Shown: positions 1 to 8,630 of the stretch, one piece after another | How positions within the stretch are numbered: the stretch's first letter is position 1 | How the letters are laid out: every line of letters begins with the position of its first letter | From: Aquipuribacter sp. SD81 | Lineage (GTDB): Bacteria > Actinomycetota > Actinomycetes > Actinomycetales > JBBAYJ01 | DNA: 64,000 nucleotides | Assembly: GCF_037153975.1 (NCBI RefSeq) | Contig: NZ_JBBAYJ010000001.1 | Location: 209,633-273,632, forward strand | Reading direction: 5' to 3' | Position numbers and translations under genes: made by a program | The notes under the pieces: model-generated | The model's input: only the letters and a program-made list of their open reading frames with translations | Told to the model about the DNA's origin: nothing | Database searches by the model: none

Positions 1-595
1 GGTCGACCTCGTGCGCGAGCGCGCGCAGCCGCGGGGAGTACGCGTCGGTGAGGTCGACGAAGGTCGCGCCGCGCAGGGGGGTGGCGCCCGTGAGGTTGAG
101 GTGGTCCCGCAGCAGCACGGCGGTGCCCGGCGTCCAGTCCGCCACGAGCGAGCCGCAGCCGTTGGTGAGGACCACGTGGCGCACCCCCAGGGCCGCGGCC
201 GTGCGGACGCCGTGGGCGACGGCGTCGGTGCCGTGGCCCTCGTACAGGTGGGTGCGCGCGGCGACGAGCAGCACGAGGCGGCCCGAGCCGGTCCGCACCA
301 CACGCAGCCGGCCGTGGTGCCCTGCGACGGCGGAGGCGCGGAAGCCCGGCACGTCGCCGGCGGCGACGTCGGCGACGACCTCGCCGAGCAGGTCCGCCGC
401 CTGACCCCAGCCGGAACCGAGGACGACCGCGGTGTCGAGCGCGGTGCCGGCGTCCAGGCCCGCCGCGGCGCGTACCGCCGCCGCGGCGTCCGCGGCCGCT
501 CGCTGCCACCCGGGCGCGTCGGTCCCGGGCGCACCGGCGACGTTCCCGGGCGGGGAGGCGGAGGAGGGGGCGGCGGTCGCGTCGTCGTGCGTCAC
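1..595 (-). CDS. Purine nucleoside phosphorylase, 3' end outside window
   Basis: Cytosolic purine salvage enzyme that phosphorolyses inosine or guanosine to the free base and ribose (or deoxyribose) 1-phosphate. The visible 198 residues read from a GTG at 595 and carry the trimeric PNP signatures in order: VVLGSGWG (phosphate loop), AGHHGRL, RTHLYEGH, LTNGCGSL and LLRDHLNLTG. A roughly 30-residue Ala/Pro-rich N-terminal extension precedes the conserved core, so a later start is possible. The gene runs off the left edge and lacks its stop. It is divergent from the DUF418 gene across about 117 bp, which contains a direct repeat of CCAGCGCGCCGACG and no clear promoter. The family call is firm; base specificity cannot be read. 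Confidence 0.85.
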   Translation of the reverse strand, partial: MTHDDATAAPSSASPPGNVAGAPGTDAPGWQRAAADAAAAVRAAAGLDAGTALDTAVVLGSGWGQAADLLGEVVADVAAGDVPGFRASAVAGHHGRLRVVRTGSGRLVLLVAARTHLYEGHGTDAVAHGVRTAAALGVRHVVLTNGCGSLVADWTPGTAVLLRDHLNLTGATPLRGATFVDLTDAYSPRLRALAHEVD

Positions 596-712
596 GCTCG
601 GAGGGTATTGGGAAGCCGTCACCGGGGCAGCGCGCCGACGGGCCAGCGCGCCGACGAGCCAGGGGGCCGGCGGGCGGGGGGCGCGTCGCGCCGGCGGCGC
701 GCAGCCGTCAGC

Positions 713-1882
713 ATGGGGGGCGTGGTCGCCGCCGTGCCCGAGCCGCGCCGCGTCCGGGCGCTCGACGTCGCCCGCGGCGTGGGGCTGCTCGGCGCGGCCG
801 TCGGCACCGCGACGCTCTGGCTCGACGCGCGCCGGCTCGGCCCCGGCTACCGCCCGGCGGAGCGGGGCGACGTCGACCGCCTCACCGACCTCGTGACGGC
901 CCTGCTCGTCGACAACCGGGTGCTGCCGCTGTTCGCGGTCGTGCTCGGGGCCGCGCTCGCGCTCCGGGTGCAGCGGGACGGGGCCCGCGCGACGCCCGTC
1001 GTGCTGCGCCGCGCCGCGGTCCTGCTCGGTCTCGGCCTGCTCCACGCCACGCTCGTGCTCGAGGCCGACGTGCTGGGGGTGCTCGCGGTCCTCCTCGTGC
1101 TCGGGCTGCCGCTGGTCCGGGCCCGACGCCGGTGGTGGGTGGTCGCGTGCGTCGCCGTGCTGCCCGCGCTCGTGCTGCACGGGGCCGCCGACGGCGTCGG
1201 CGGCAGCGCCGGCTTCCCCGACCCGCCCGCCGACTACGTGCTGTCGGTCGTGGACCGGACGGGCACGTGGCTGCTCGGGCTCGTGCTGCTGCCGCTCGCC
1301 CAGGCCGGCCCGCTCGTCGGCGTGGTCGCCGGCGTCGCGCTCGTGCGCGGCGGGTGGCTGCAGCGTCCCGAGGCGCACCGACGCGGGCTCGTCGGGCTCG
1401 CGGTGGTCGGGCTCGCGGTCGGGCTCGCGGGCGCCGTGCCGTACGCGCGCGTGGTCGCGGGGCCGGGCGCACCGGACCTCGCCACGAGCGCGCTGGCCGG
1501 GGTCGCGTCGTCGGTGAGCGGGCCGGCCGGCGCCGTCGGGCTCGTCGCGCTGCTCGCGCTGCTCGTGCCGCGGGCGCCCCGGGAGCTCCGCGCGGGTCGG
1601 GGGCCTGGCGCGCTCGAGGCGCTCGAGCGGCTCGGCCGCCACAGCCTCGCCGCCTACCTCGCGACGTCCGCCGTGCTCGCGGTCGTGCTCGCGCCGTGGG
1701 CGCTGGGGGCGGGGGCCCGCTGGGGCACCACGGCCACGGCCCTGCTCGCCGCCGGCACGTGGGGGCTGTCGCTGGTCGTCGTGCTGCTCGTCCGGTCGGC
1801 CCCGTGGGCCGCCGGCGGGCGCGGCACGGGGCCGGCTCAGCCGAGCGAGCGGCAGGGCCTCGAGCGCAGCTCCGCGACGTAG
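713..1882 (+). CDS. DUF418/YeiB-like multi-pass membrane protein
   Basis: A 389-residue integral membrane protein with about eight or nine hydrophobic segments and arginine-rich loops. The N-terminus (RVRALDVARGVGLLGAAVG) and the C-terminal RLGRHSLAAYLATSAVL segment are the usual ends of the acyltransferase-3-like DUF418 family. The function of that family is poorly defined; members are thought to move or modify a small substrate at the membrane. The ATG at 713 is chosen because hydrophobic family-like sequence starts just after it; there is no strong Shine-Dalgarno. The final GPxE-type family motif is degenerate (RSAPWAAGG). The 3' end overlaps the convergent gamma-glutamylcyclotransferase gene by 46 bp, so the last 15 or so residues may be a late extension. 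Confidence 0.7.
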   Translation: MGGVVAAVPEPRRVRALDVARGVGLLGAAVGTATLWLDARRLGPGYRPAERGDVDRLTDLVTALLVDNRVLPLFAVVLGAALALRVQRDGARATPVVLRRAAVLLGLGLLHATLVLEADVLGVLAVLLVLGLPLVRARRRWWVVACVAVLPALVLHGAADGVGGSAGFPDPPADYVLSVVDRTGTWLLGLVLLPLAQAGPLVGVVAGVALVRGGWLQRPEAHRRGLVGLAVVGLAVGLAGAVPYARVVAGPGAPDLATSALAGVASSVSGPAGAVGLVALLALLVPRAPRELRAGRGPGALEALERLGRHSLAAYLATSAVLAVVLAPWALGAGARWGTTATALLAAGTWGLSLVVVLLVRSAPWAAGGRGTGPAQPSERQGLERSSAT

Positions 1883-2292
1883 TCCGCGGGCGCGCCGCCC
1901 GCCTCCGCGGCGTCGGCCACCACGCCGAGCGTCATCGCCGACGGCAGGCCGCCCTCGTAGGCGTCGAGCACGTAGAGGAACGCGGGCACGCTGCCGTCGA
2001 GGGTGTCGACGCGCACGGTCAGGCGACGGAACAGGCCCGTCGAGGCGCCCTCCCACTCGTCGAGCAGGTGCTCGTCCTCGCGCGCGACCTCGTAGAGGAG
2101 CACGTAGACGGCGCTGTCCGGACGCTCCGGGCACGGCACGACCGTGGGGAGCGAGCCGTCCCAGCCGTGCTCCTCCCCGCCGAACGTCAGCCGCCACCCG
2201 GCGAGCCAGCCCGACCCGCGGGCGGGCGAGCGCGGGGCGCGCTCGGCCATCCGGTCCGGGTCGAGGTTCCCCGCGTAGGCGGCGTAGAGCAT
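1837..2292 (-). CDS. Gamma-glutamylcyclotransferase family protein
   Basis: A 151-residue cytosolic protein of the GGCT fold. It begins with the usual N-terminal strand (MLYAAYAGNLDPDRM, in place of YGSN) and continues with GWRLTFGGEE, ATVV-like, YEVAREDEHLLDEWEG and a long VLDAYEGGLPS motif typical of actinobacterial members. The family releases 5-oxoproline from gamma-glutamyl compounds; here the natural substrate is unknown and may be a gamma-glutamyl amino acid. The acidic residues in the LLDEWEG region are the likely catalytic site. Divergent from lpdA with a very short intergenic space (about 56 bp), so promoters probably overlap. Length matches the family. Confidence 0.85.
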   Translation of the reverse strand: MLYAAYAGNLDPDRMAERAPRSPARGSGWLAGWRLTFGGEEHGWDGSLPTVVPCPERPDSAVYVLLYEVAREDEHLLDEWEGASTGLFRRLTVRVDTLDGSVPAFLYVLDAYEGGLPSAMTLGVVADAAEAGGAPADYVAELRSRPCRSLG

Positions 2293-2348
2293 GGCGGGGA
2301 GCGTAGTGGCGGGTGGCCCTGTCGGGGCCGGCTGACAGACTGGAGGTC

Positions 2349-3764
2349 GTGAGCGAGGTTCCCACCCGGCCCCAGCAGCGCGTCGTCGTCGTCGGCGGCG
2401 GCCCCGGCGGCTACGAGGCCGCCCTCGTCGCCGCCCAGCTCGGCGCCGACGTCACCGTCGTCGACGAGGACGGGCTCGGCGGCGCCGCCGTCCTCACCGA
2501 CTGCGTGCCGAGCAAGACCCTCATCGCCACGAGCGAGGTCATGACGCAGGTCGACGGCTCCTCCCGCCTCGGCGTGCGCTACCCGGACGCCCTCGAGCGC
2601 GGGGAGACGGTCGGCGTCGACATCGGCGTGGTCAACGCCCGCGTCAAGCGCCTGGCCGCCGCGCAGTCCACCGACATCCGCACCGCCCTGGAGGGGGTCG
2701 GCGTCCGCGTCGTCGTCGGCCGCGGCCGGCTCGGGCCGGGGGAGGTCGCCGTGGACGGGCCGGACGGGGCCCACCGGCTGCCCGCGGACGCGGTGCTCGT
2801 GTCGACCGGCGCCACGCCGCGCCGCCTGGAGTCGTCGATGCCGGACGGGGAGCGCATCCTCGACTGGCGCCAGCTGTACGACCTCGACGTGCTCCCCGAG
2901 AGGCTCGTCGTCGTGGGGTCCGGCGTGACGGGCGCGGAGTTCGCCTCCGCCTACCTCGCGCTCGGCAGCCAGGTGACCCTCGTCTCCAGCCGCGACCGCG
3001 TCCTGCCGGGGGAGGACGCCGACGCCGCGACGGTGCTGGAGGACGCGTTCCGTCGCCGCGGCATGCGGGTGCTGTCGCGCTCGCGCGCGGAGACCGTCCG
3101 GCGGGAGGGCGACGGGGTGGTCGTCACCCTCACCGACGGCAGCCGCGTCGAGGGCAGCCACTGCCTCATGGCCGTCGGCTCGATCCCCAACACGGCGGGC
3201 CTCGGGCTGGAGGAGGCCGGCGTCCAGCTGAGCCCCAGCGGCCACGTCGCCACCGACCGGGTGTCGCGCACGAGCGTGCCCGGGGTGTACGCGGCGGGGG
3301 ACTGCACGGGGGTGCTCGCCCTCGCCAGCGTCGCGGCCATGCAGGGCCGCATCGCCATGCGGCACCTGCTCGGCGACGCCGTCCGTCCGCTCTCGCTCAA
3401 GACCGTCGCCAGCAACATCTTCACCGCGCCGGAGATCGCGACCGTCGGCTGGACGCAGGCCCAGCTCGACAGCGGCGAGGCCCAGGGGGACGGCGTCATG
3501 CTCCCGCTCGCTACCAACCCGCGCGCCAAGATGCAGGGCGTCGACGAGGGCTTCGTCAAGCTCTTCGCACGGACCGGCTCCGGCACCGTCATCGGCGGCG
3601 TCGTCGTGGGGCCACGGGCCAGCGAGCTCATCTTCCCCATCACGCTCGCCGTCGAGCACCGGCTCACGGTCGACGACATGGCCCGCGCCTTCACGGTGTA
3701 CCCGAGCCTGTCCGGCTCGATCGCGGAGGCCGCGCGCCGGCTGCACCCCGCGCCGCTGCTGTGA
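2349..3764 (+). CDS. lpdA: NAD(P)H-quinone dehydrogenase of the LpdA type
   Basis: A 471-residue FAD flavoprotein of the disulfide-reductase fold, with the dinucleotide loop GGGPGGYEA near the N-terminus, a second NAD(P) loop VVVGSGVTGAEFAS, the FAD-binding YAAGDCTG and a C-terminal dimerisation domain. The active-site segment reads GLGGAAVLTDCVPSKT. It has only one of the two redox cysteines of true lipoamide dehydrogenases, as in mycobacterial LpdA, a quinone reductase linked to oxidative stress. The GTG at 2349 follows GGAGG by only 2 nt; an in-frame GTG at 2313 is a possible longer start, but 2349 puts the FAD motif at the position usual for the family. Its stop overlaps the start of arr by 4 bp. 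Confidence 0.9.
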   Translation: MSEVPTRPQQRVVVVGGGPGGYEAALVAAQLGADVTVVDEDGLGGAAVLTDCVPSKTLIATSEVMTQVDGSSRLGVRYPDALERGETVGVDIGVVNARVKRLAAAQSTDIRTALEGVGVRVVVGRGRLGPGEVAVDGPDGAHRLPADAVLVSTGATPRRLESSMPDGERILDWRQLYDLDVLPERLVVVGSGVTGAEFASAYLALGSQVTLVSSRDRVLPGEDADAATVLEDAFRRRGMRVLSRSRAETVRREGDGVVVTLTDGSRVEGSHCLMAVGSIPNTAGLGLEEAGVQLSPSGHVATDRVSRTSVPGVYAAGDCTGVLALASVAAMQGRIAMRHLLGDAVRPLSLKTVASNIFTAPEIATVGWTQAQLDSGEAQGDGVMLPLATNPRAKMQGVDEGFVKLFARTGSGTVIGGVVVGPRASELIFPITLAVEHRLTVDDMARAFTVYPSLSGSIAEAARRLHPAPLL

Positions 3765-4228
3765 GCGAGCCCGCGGCCGCGCCGGTGCGGCGTCCCGTCA
3801 CCTTCGCCGACCACGACCACGTGGGCGGACCGTTCTTCCACGGCACGGCCGCCGTGCTCCCGCCCGGCAGCGAGCTCGCGGCCGGGTTCGTGTCGAACTT
3901 CCAGGCCGGCCGGGTGCTGCACCACGTGTACTTCGCGTCGGTGCTGGAGACCGCGGTGTGGGGCGCGGAGCTCGCGAGCGCGCTCACCGGGGCGGGGAAC
4001 CCCGGCCACGTGTACGAGGTCGAGCCGCTCGGTCCGTTCGAGGACGACCCGAACGTCACCGACCAGCGGTTCCCGGGGAACCCGACCGGGTCCTACCGCA
4101 GCCGCGACCCGCTGCGGGTGCTCCGGGAGGTGCCCGACTGGCCGGCGCACCCGCCCGAGGTGCTGCAGCGGATGCTCGACTCCCTCGCGCGGCTGCGCGC
4201 CGAGGGCCGCGACGTGATCCTCGACTGA
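3761..4228 (+). CDS. arr: NAD+-rifampin ADP-ribosyltransferase (Arr)
   Basis: A 155-residue enzyme that inactivates rifamycins by transferring ADP-ribose from NAD+ to the ansa-chain hydroxyl at C23. It is almost collinear with Arr proteins: FFHGT (His27) and HHVYF (Tyr57) line the NAD pocket with the same 30-residue spacing as in Arr-ms. WGAELA, VEPLGPFEDDPNVTDQ, FPGNPTGSYRS and PLRVLREVPDW follow. The GTG start overlaps the lpdA stop (GTGA), so it is co-translated with a quinone reductase. No integron, transposon or composition shift surrounds it, so it looks chromosomal and long resident. Convergent with accA, 4 bp away. The family call is very firm; resistance in the host is an inference. 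Confidence 0.93.
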   Translation: MSEPAAAPVRRPVTFADHDHVGGPFFHGTAAVLPPGSELAAGFVSNFQAGRVLHHVYFASVLETAVWGAELASALTGAGNPGHVYEVEPLGPFEDDPNVTDQRFPGNPTGSYRSRDPLRVLREVPDWPAHPPEVLQRMLDSLARLRAEGRDVILD

Positions 4229-4232
4229 GCCG

Positions 4233-6044
4233 CTACTCGATCTCGCAGACGACGGCGCCCGCCGTCACGGTGCCGCCGACCTCGACCGCGAGGCCCGTGA
4301 CGGTCCCCGCGCGGTGGGCGTTGAGCGGCTGCTCCATCTTCATGGCCTCCAGCACCGCGACGAGGTCGCCCTCGGCGACCTCGTCGCCGTCGGAGACGAC
4401 GACCTTGACGACGGTCGCCTGCATCGGGCTCGTGAGCGCGTTGCCCGACGCGGCGGCGCCGCCCGCGGCCCTGCGGCCGCTGCGCCGGGGGGCGCGGGCG
4501 AGGCCCGCGCCCGCCGCGGGGGCGGTGGGAGCGGCCAGCGACGCGGGCAGCACGACCTCGACGCGCCGGCCGTCGACCTCGACGACGACGCGGGTCCGCT
4601 CCGCGGGCTCCGGCTGCCCGGACTCGGCGGCGTCAGGCGTCCACGCGGGGATCGTGTTGTCGAACTCGGTCTCGATCCAGCGCGTGTGCACGGTGAACGC
4701 CTCGTCGGCGTCGTCGGGGGCGAAGGCGGGGTCGGAGACGACGGTGCGGTGGAACGGGAGCACGGTCGGCAGGCCCTCGACGACGAACTCCGCGAGCGCG
4801 CGCCGCGAGCGCTCGAGCGCCTGCTGGCGGGTCGCGCCGGTGACGACGAGCTTGGCGAGCATGGAGTCGAAGCCGCCGCCCACCACGGAGCCCGCCTCGA
4901 CGCCTGAGTCCAGCCGCACGCCGGGGCCGCTCGGCGGCTGCCACACGCGGACCGGTCCGGGCTGCGGCAGGAAGCCGCGGCCGGCGTCCTCGCCGTTGAC
5001 GCGGAACTCGATCGAGTGCCCGCGGACCTCGGGGTCGTCGTAGCCGAGCGGCTCACCCATGGCGATGCGGAGCTGCTCCCGGACCAGGTCGAGCCCGGTC
5101 ACCTCCTCGGACACGCAGTGCTCGACCTGCAGGCGGGTGTTGACCTCGAGGAAGCTGATGGTCCCGTCCTGGCCGACGAGGAACTCGCACGTGCCCGCGC
5201 CGACGTAGCCGGCCTCGCGCAGGATCGCCTTGCTCGAGGCGTACAGCTGCTCGACCTGCTCGTCGGTGAGGAACGGCGCCGGCGCCTCCTCGACGAGCTT
5301 CTGGTGCCGGCGCTGCAGCGAGCAGTCGCGCGTCGACACGACGACGACGCCGCCGTGGGTGTCGGCGAGGCACTGCGTCTCCACGTGGCGCGGCCGGTCG
5401 AGGTAGCGCTCGACGAAGCACTCGCCGCGCCCGAAGGCGCCGACGGCCTCGCGGGTGGCGGAGTCGAAGAGCTCCGGCACCTCCTCGATGGTCCGGGCGA
5501 CCTTGAGCCCGCGCCCGCCGCCGCCGAAGGCGGCCTTGATGGCGATGGGCAGGCCGTGCTCGCGCGCGAAGGCGACGACCTCGTCGGCGTCGGCGACCGG
5601 GTCCGGCGTGCCCGCGACGAGCGGGGCGCCCGCGCGGGCGGCGATGTGGCGGGCCGACACCTTGTCGCCGAGGTCGCGGATGGCCTGCGGCGGAGGCCCG
5701 ATCCACACCAGGCCGGCGTCGGTGACAGCCTGGGCGAAGTCGGCGTTCTCCGACAGGAACCCGTAGCCGGGGTGGACGGCGTCGGCACCGGCCCGCGCCG
5801 CGACGTCGAGCAGCTTGGCGATGTCGAGGTAGGACTCCGCGGGGGTCGACCCGCCGAGCGCGAACGCCTCGTCGGCGGCGCGCACGTGGACGGCGTCGGC
5901 GTCGGGCTCGGCGTACACCGCGACGGAGCGGAGCCCGTGGTCGGCGCAGGCCCGCGCGACCCGGACCGCGATCTCGCCGCGGTTGGCGATGAGGACCGTC
6001 GTGAAGGGACGGGCCGCTGCTTCGGAGGACTGCGTCGTCGACAT
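4233..6044 (-). CDS. accA: Acyl-CoA carboxylase alpha subunit (biotin carboxylase plus BCCP)
   Basis: A 603-residue biotin-dependent carboxylase chain that carboxylates its own biotin with ATP and bicarbonate, for malonyl- or methylmalonyl-CoA formation with a separate beta subunit. Order: biotin carboxylase N-domain ([18 protein letters not shown]), ATP-grasp with glycine loop [13 protein letters not shown], the [10 protein letters not shown] metal-binding strand, biotin carboxylase C-domain, an Ala/Pro linker, and a C-terminal biotinyl domain with EAMKM. Lys569 lies 34 residues from the end, the usual position. The ATG at 6044 is chosen because the family begins about 15 residues before VLIANRGE. 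The beta partners in this window are at 16.4 and 56.2 kb. Divergent from the sugar-ABC operon. Confidence 0.92.
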   Translation of the reverse strand: MSTTQSSEAAARPFTTVLIANRGEIAVRVARACADHGLRSVAVYAEPDADAVHVRAADEAFALGGSTPAESYLDIAKLLDVAARAGADAVHPGYGFLSENADFAQAVTDAGLVWIGPPPQAIRDLGDKVSARHIAARAGAPLVAGTPDPVADADEVVAFAREHGLPIAIKAAFGGGGRGLKVARTIEEVPELFDSATREAVGAFGRGECFVERYLDRPRHVETQCLADTHGGVVVVSTRDCSLQRRHQKLVEEAPAPFLTDEQVEQLYASSKAILREAGYVGAGTCEFLVGQDGTISFLEVNTRLQVEHCVSEEVTGLDLVREQLRIAMGEPLGYDDPEVRGHSIEFRVNGEDAGRGFLPQPGPVRVWQPPSGPGVRLDSGVEAGSVVGGGFDSMLAKLVVTGATRQQALERSRRALAEFVVEGLPTVLPFHRTVVSDPAFAPDDADEAFTVHTRWIETEFDNTIPAWTPDAAESGQPEPAERTRVVVEVDGRRVEVVLPASLAAPTAPAAGAGLARAPRRSGRRAAGGAAASGNALTSPMQATVVKVVVSDGDEVAEGDLVAVLEAMKMEQPLNAHRAGTVTGLAVEVGGTVTAGAVVCEIE

Positions 6045-6173
6045 CGCTGCGGAGCCTAGCCCCCGACGGGCGGGCCGCCACCGACCCCGCGCGCGGGGTG
6101 CGCGCCGCACCCGGCTCGCCCCGGTTCGTCACCACTTGCGGCCCCGGGAGGGGGGGAGGAGGGTGTCGGACCA

Positions 6174-6199
6174 CCGGAGCCGGGTGCCCCCGGCTCCGG
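6174..6199. promoter_or_regulatory. Inverted repeat in the accA/sugar-ABC divergent region
   Basis: Perfect 11-bp arms CCGGAGCCGGG and CCCGGCTCCGG are separated by four bases and flanked on both sides by GGACCACC. It lies about 70 bp before the lipoprotein start and could be a leader hairpin or a dyad operator. No match to the TGTKNNCGNNAACR operator seen elsewhere in the window was found here. The rest of 6045-6267 holds no clear -35/-10 pair. Confidence 0.35.
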
Positions 6200-6267
6200 A
6201 CCACCTGACGACCGCGACGGCGCGGTCGCCGCCGGTGCCGCGGCGCCGGTGGGGGAGGAGGCGGCAC

Positions 6268-7617
6268 ATGGTGCGTCGAGGACCGGAACCAGCCCGACCG
6301 TCGCGGGGGAGGGTGCGACGACGACCTCCCGCCCGCGGCCCGGTGGTGGCCGCGGCCGTGCTCCCGCTCGCACTCGTGGCCGCGTGCGGCGGCGGGGACG
6401 CCGGCGGGTCCACCGCGCTCACGTGGTACACGATCCCCGACAACGGCGGCCAGGCGCAGGTCGCCGCCGCCTGCAGCGAGGCCAGCGAGGGCGCCTACCG
6501 CATCGAGACGGCGAGCCTGCCGAGCGACGCGGACGCCCAGCGCGAGCAGCTGATCCGCCGGCTCGCGGCCGAGGACTCCTCCATCGACATCATGAGCCTC
6601 GACCCGCCGTTCGTCCCCGAGTTCTCCGAGGCGGGCTTCATCGCCGACCTGCCCGACGACCTCGCCGAGACCCTCACCGAGGACGTCTTCGACGCGGCGG
6701 TCGAGAGCGCGACGTGGAAGGACGAGCTCGTCGCCGCGCCGATGTGGACCAACACCCAGCTGCTCTGGTACCGCGAGTCGGTCGCCGAGGAGGCCGGCCT
6801 CGACCCGGACGCCGGGCCCGTCACGTGGGACCAGGTCATCGCCGCCGCGGAGGAGACCGGCACGACGATCTCGGTCCAGGCGAACCGCTACGAGGGGTAC
6901 ACGGTCTGGATCAACGCCCTCATCGAGGGCGCGGGCGGGCAGGTGCTGGAGAACCCGGAGGCGGAGCCGGAGGACCTGGAGCTCGGCCTCGACGGCGAGG
7001 CGGCCGCCGAGGCCGCCGCCGTCATCCGGCAGGCGGTCGACGCCGGTGTCGTCGGCCCGAGCGTGTCGACGTCGACGGAGGAGGAGTCGCTCGCCCTGTT
7101 CCAGCGGGAGCAGAGCGGCTTCATGGTCAACTGGCCGTACGTCTACGAGGCCTTCTCGGGCGCCGTCGAGAGCGGCGCGCTGGACCAGGAGTTCCTCGAC
7201 GACCTGGGCTGGACGGTCTACCCGCAGACGGTCGAGGGCGAGGAGTCCGCGCCGCCCTTCGGCGGCGGGGCGGTCGGGGTCGGCGCCTTCAGCGAGAACG
7301 GCGACCTCGCGCTCGAGGCGCTGCAGTGCCTCGTGAGCCCCGAGAGCCAGAAGCTGCTGTGGCAGGTCAACGGCGTACCCGCGGCGACCCGCTCGGTCTA
7401 CGACGACGAGGAGATCCAGGAGCAGTACCCGGCCGCCGACGCGATCCGGGAGTCCATGGAGCAGGCGCGGCCCCGCCCGCTCACCCCCTACTACGGCGAG
7501 GTGTCGCAGTCGCTGCAGCGGGTCTTCCACCCGCCGGGCGAGATCGACCCCGAGCGGACGCCCCAGGAGGCGGCCGAGCTCATCCAGGGCGTGCTGGCGA
7601 AGGAGGACCTGCTGTGA
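6268..7617 (+). CDS. Sugar ABC transporter substrate-binding lipoprotein (LpqY-like)
   Basis: A 449-residue extracytoplasmic solute-binding protein. The ATG at 6268 follows a strong GGGGGAGGAG by about 7 nt. An arginine-rich n-region and hydrophobic stretch end in a lipobox LVAACGGG with Cys40 as the lipid-modified residue. The mature part resembles the trehalose-type LpqY family and family 1 sugar-binding proteins: LTWYTIPDNGG start, SSIDIMSLDPPFVPEFSEAGF, WTNTQLLWYRE, and FMVNWPYVYEAF. It should bind an oligosaccharide and hand it to the two following permeases. The permease start overlaps its stop (GTGA). The true ligand is not readable; trehalose or a maltodextrin is the leading guess, and a product of the downstream glycosidases is an alternative. 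Confidence 0.88.
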   Translation: MVRRGPEPARPSRGRVRRRPPARGPVVAAAVLPLALVAACGGGDAGGSTALTWYTIPDNGGQAQVAAACSEASEGAYRIETASLPSDADAQREQLIRRLAAEDSSIDIMSLDPPFVPEFSEAGFIADLPDDLAETLTEDVFDAAVESATWKDELVAAPMWTNTQLLWYRESVAEEAGLDPDAGPVTWDQVIAAAEETGTTISVQANRYEGYTVWINALIEGAGGQVLENPEAEPEDLELGLDGEAAAEAAAVIRQAVDAGVVGPSVSTSTEEESLALFQREQSGFMVNWPYVYEAFSGAVESGALDQEFLDDLGWTVYPQTVEGEESAPPFGGGAVGVGAFSENGDLALEALQCLVSPESQKLLWQVNGVPAATRSVYDDEEIQEQYPAADAIRESMEQARPRPLTPYYGEVSQSLQRVFHPPGEIDPERTPQEAAELIQGVLAKEDLL

Positions 7618-8630
7618 GCAGCGCGACCGCGGCGACGAACGCCGCCACCGGCGACCTGCGCGTCGAGCAGAAGGGCGAGGCGGGCGGCGGTCCACCGGGA
7701 CCGTCGTCGCAGCGGACCAGACAGGCGGTCGAGCAGGCCCGGGCGCAGGCCAGCGACCGGGTCAAGGCCGAGCGGCGCCTGGGCTGGATGCTCGCGGGGC
7801 CGGCGTTCCTCGTCATGCTGTCGGTGACGCTGTACCCGATCCTGCAGGCGACCTACGACTCGCTCTTCGACTACCGGCTCACCGACCCGGACAACCGGGC
7901 GTTCATCGGGCTGCGCAACTACGGCGTCATCCTCACCGACCCCGTCTGGTGGCGGGCCTTCGGCGTGACGTCGCTCATCACGGTCATCACCGTGGTGGTG
8001 GAGCTCGTGCTCGGCTTCGCGCTCGCGATGGTCATGCACAAGGTGCTGACGAACCTGCGCGGCGTCGTCCGCGCGGCCATCCTCATCCCCTACGCGATCA
8101 TCACGGTCGTCTCCGCGTTCGCGTGGCAGTTCGCCTTCGCCAACGACACCGGGTTCGTCAACACGTGGTTCCGGCTCGGCCAGCTCGACTGGTTCGGCGA
8201 CTTCTGGACGGCGCTCGCCGTGATCTGCGCGAGCGAGATCTGGAAGACCACGCCGTTCATCTCCCTGCTCCTCCTCGCGGGCCTCGCCCAGGTACCCGAG
8301 GACATGCAGGAGGCGGCCAAGGTCGACGGCGCGACGTGGTGGGAGAGGTTCCGCCGCGTGACGGCGCCGAGCATGAAGGCGTCGATCATGGTCGCGGTCC
8401 TGTTCCGCGCCCTCGACGCGTTCCGCGTCTTCGACAACATCTTCATCATGACGAACGGGGCCCAGGGCACCGAGTCGCTGTCGATCCTGGCCTACCGGCA
8501 GACCATCAGCCGGGTCGAGATCGGCCTCGGCTCCGCGGTTTCGGTCCTGCTGTTCCTGTCCGTCGTGCTCATCGCCGTCGGCTTCGTCAAGGCCTTCAAG
8601 GTCGACCTGGCGGCAGGGAGGGACGGCTGA
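7614..8630 (+). CDS. Carbohydrate ABC transporter permease, SugA/MalF-like
   Basis: A 338-residue inner-membrane permease with a long hydrophilic cytoplasmic N-terminus (about 55 residues) and six membrane segments. The binding-protein-dependent transport motif EAAKVDGATWWERFRRVTAP, which contacts the ATPase, lies in the last third. The GTG start overlaps the lipoprotein stop by 4 bp and the stop overlaps the next permease start by one base, so three genes are translated together. GLRNYGVILTDPVWWRAF is the typical first periplasmic loop of MalF/SugA-type subunits. It forms the translocation pore with the next gene product. Confidence 0.92.
   Translation: MSSATAATNAATGDLRVEQKGEAGGGPPGPSSQRTRQAVEQARAQASDRVKAERRLGWMLAGPAFLVMLSVTLYPILQATYDSLFDYRLTDPDNRAFIGLRNYGVILTDPVWWRAFGVTSLITVITVVVELVLGFALAMVMHKVLTNLRGVVRAAILIPYAIITVVSAFAWQFAFANDTGFVNTWFRLGQLDWFGDFWTALAVICASEIWKTTPFISLLLLAGLAQVPEDMQEAAKVDGATWWERFRRVTAPSMKASIMVAVLFRALDAFRVFDNIFIMTNGAQGTESLSILAYRQTISRVEIGLGSAVSVLLFLSVVLIAVGFVKAFKVDLAAGRDG

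Noticed and set aside
3761..4228. arr as a recently acquired integron or transposon gene
   Set aside because: No attC-like site, inverted repeat, integrase or composition change; it is coupled to lpdA in the local coding style.
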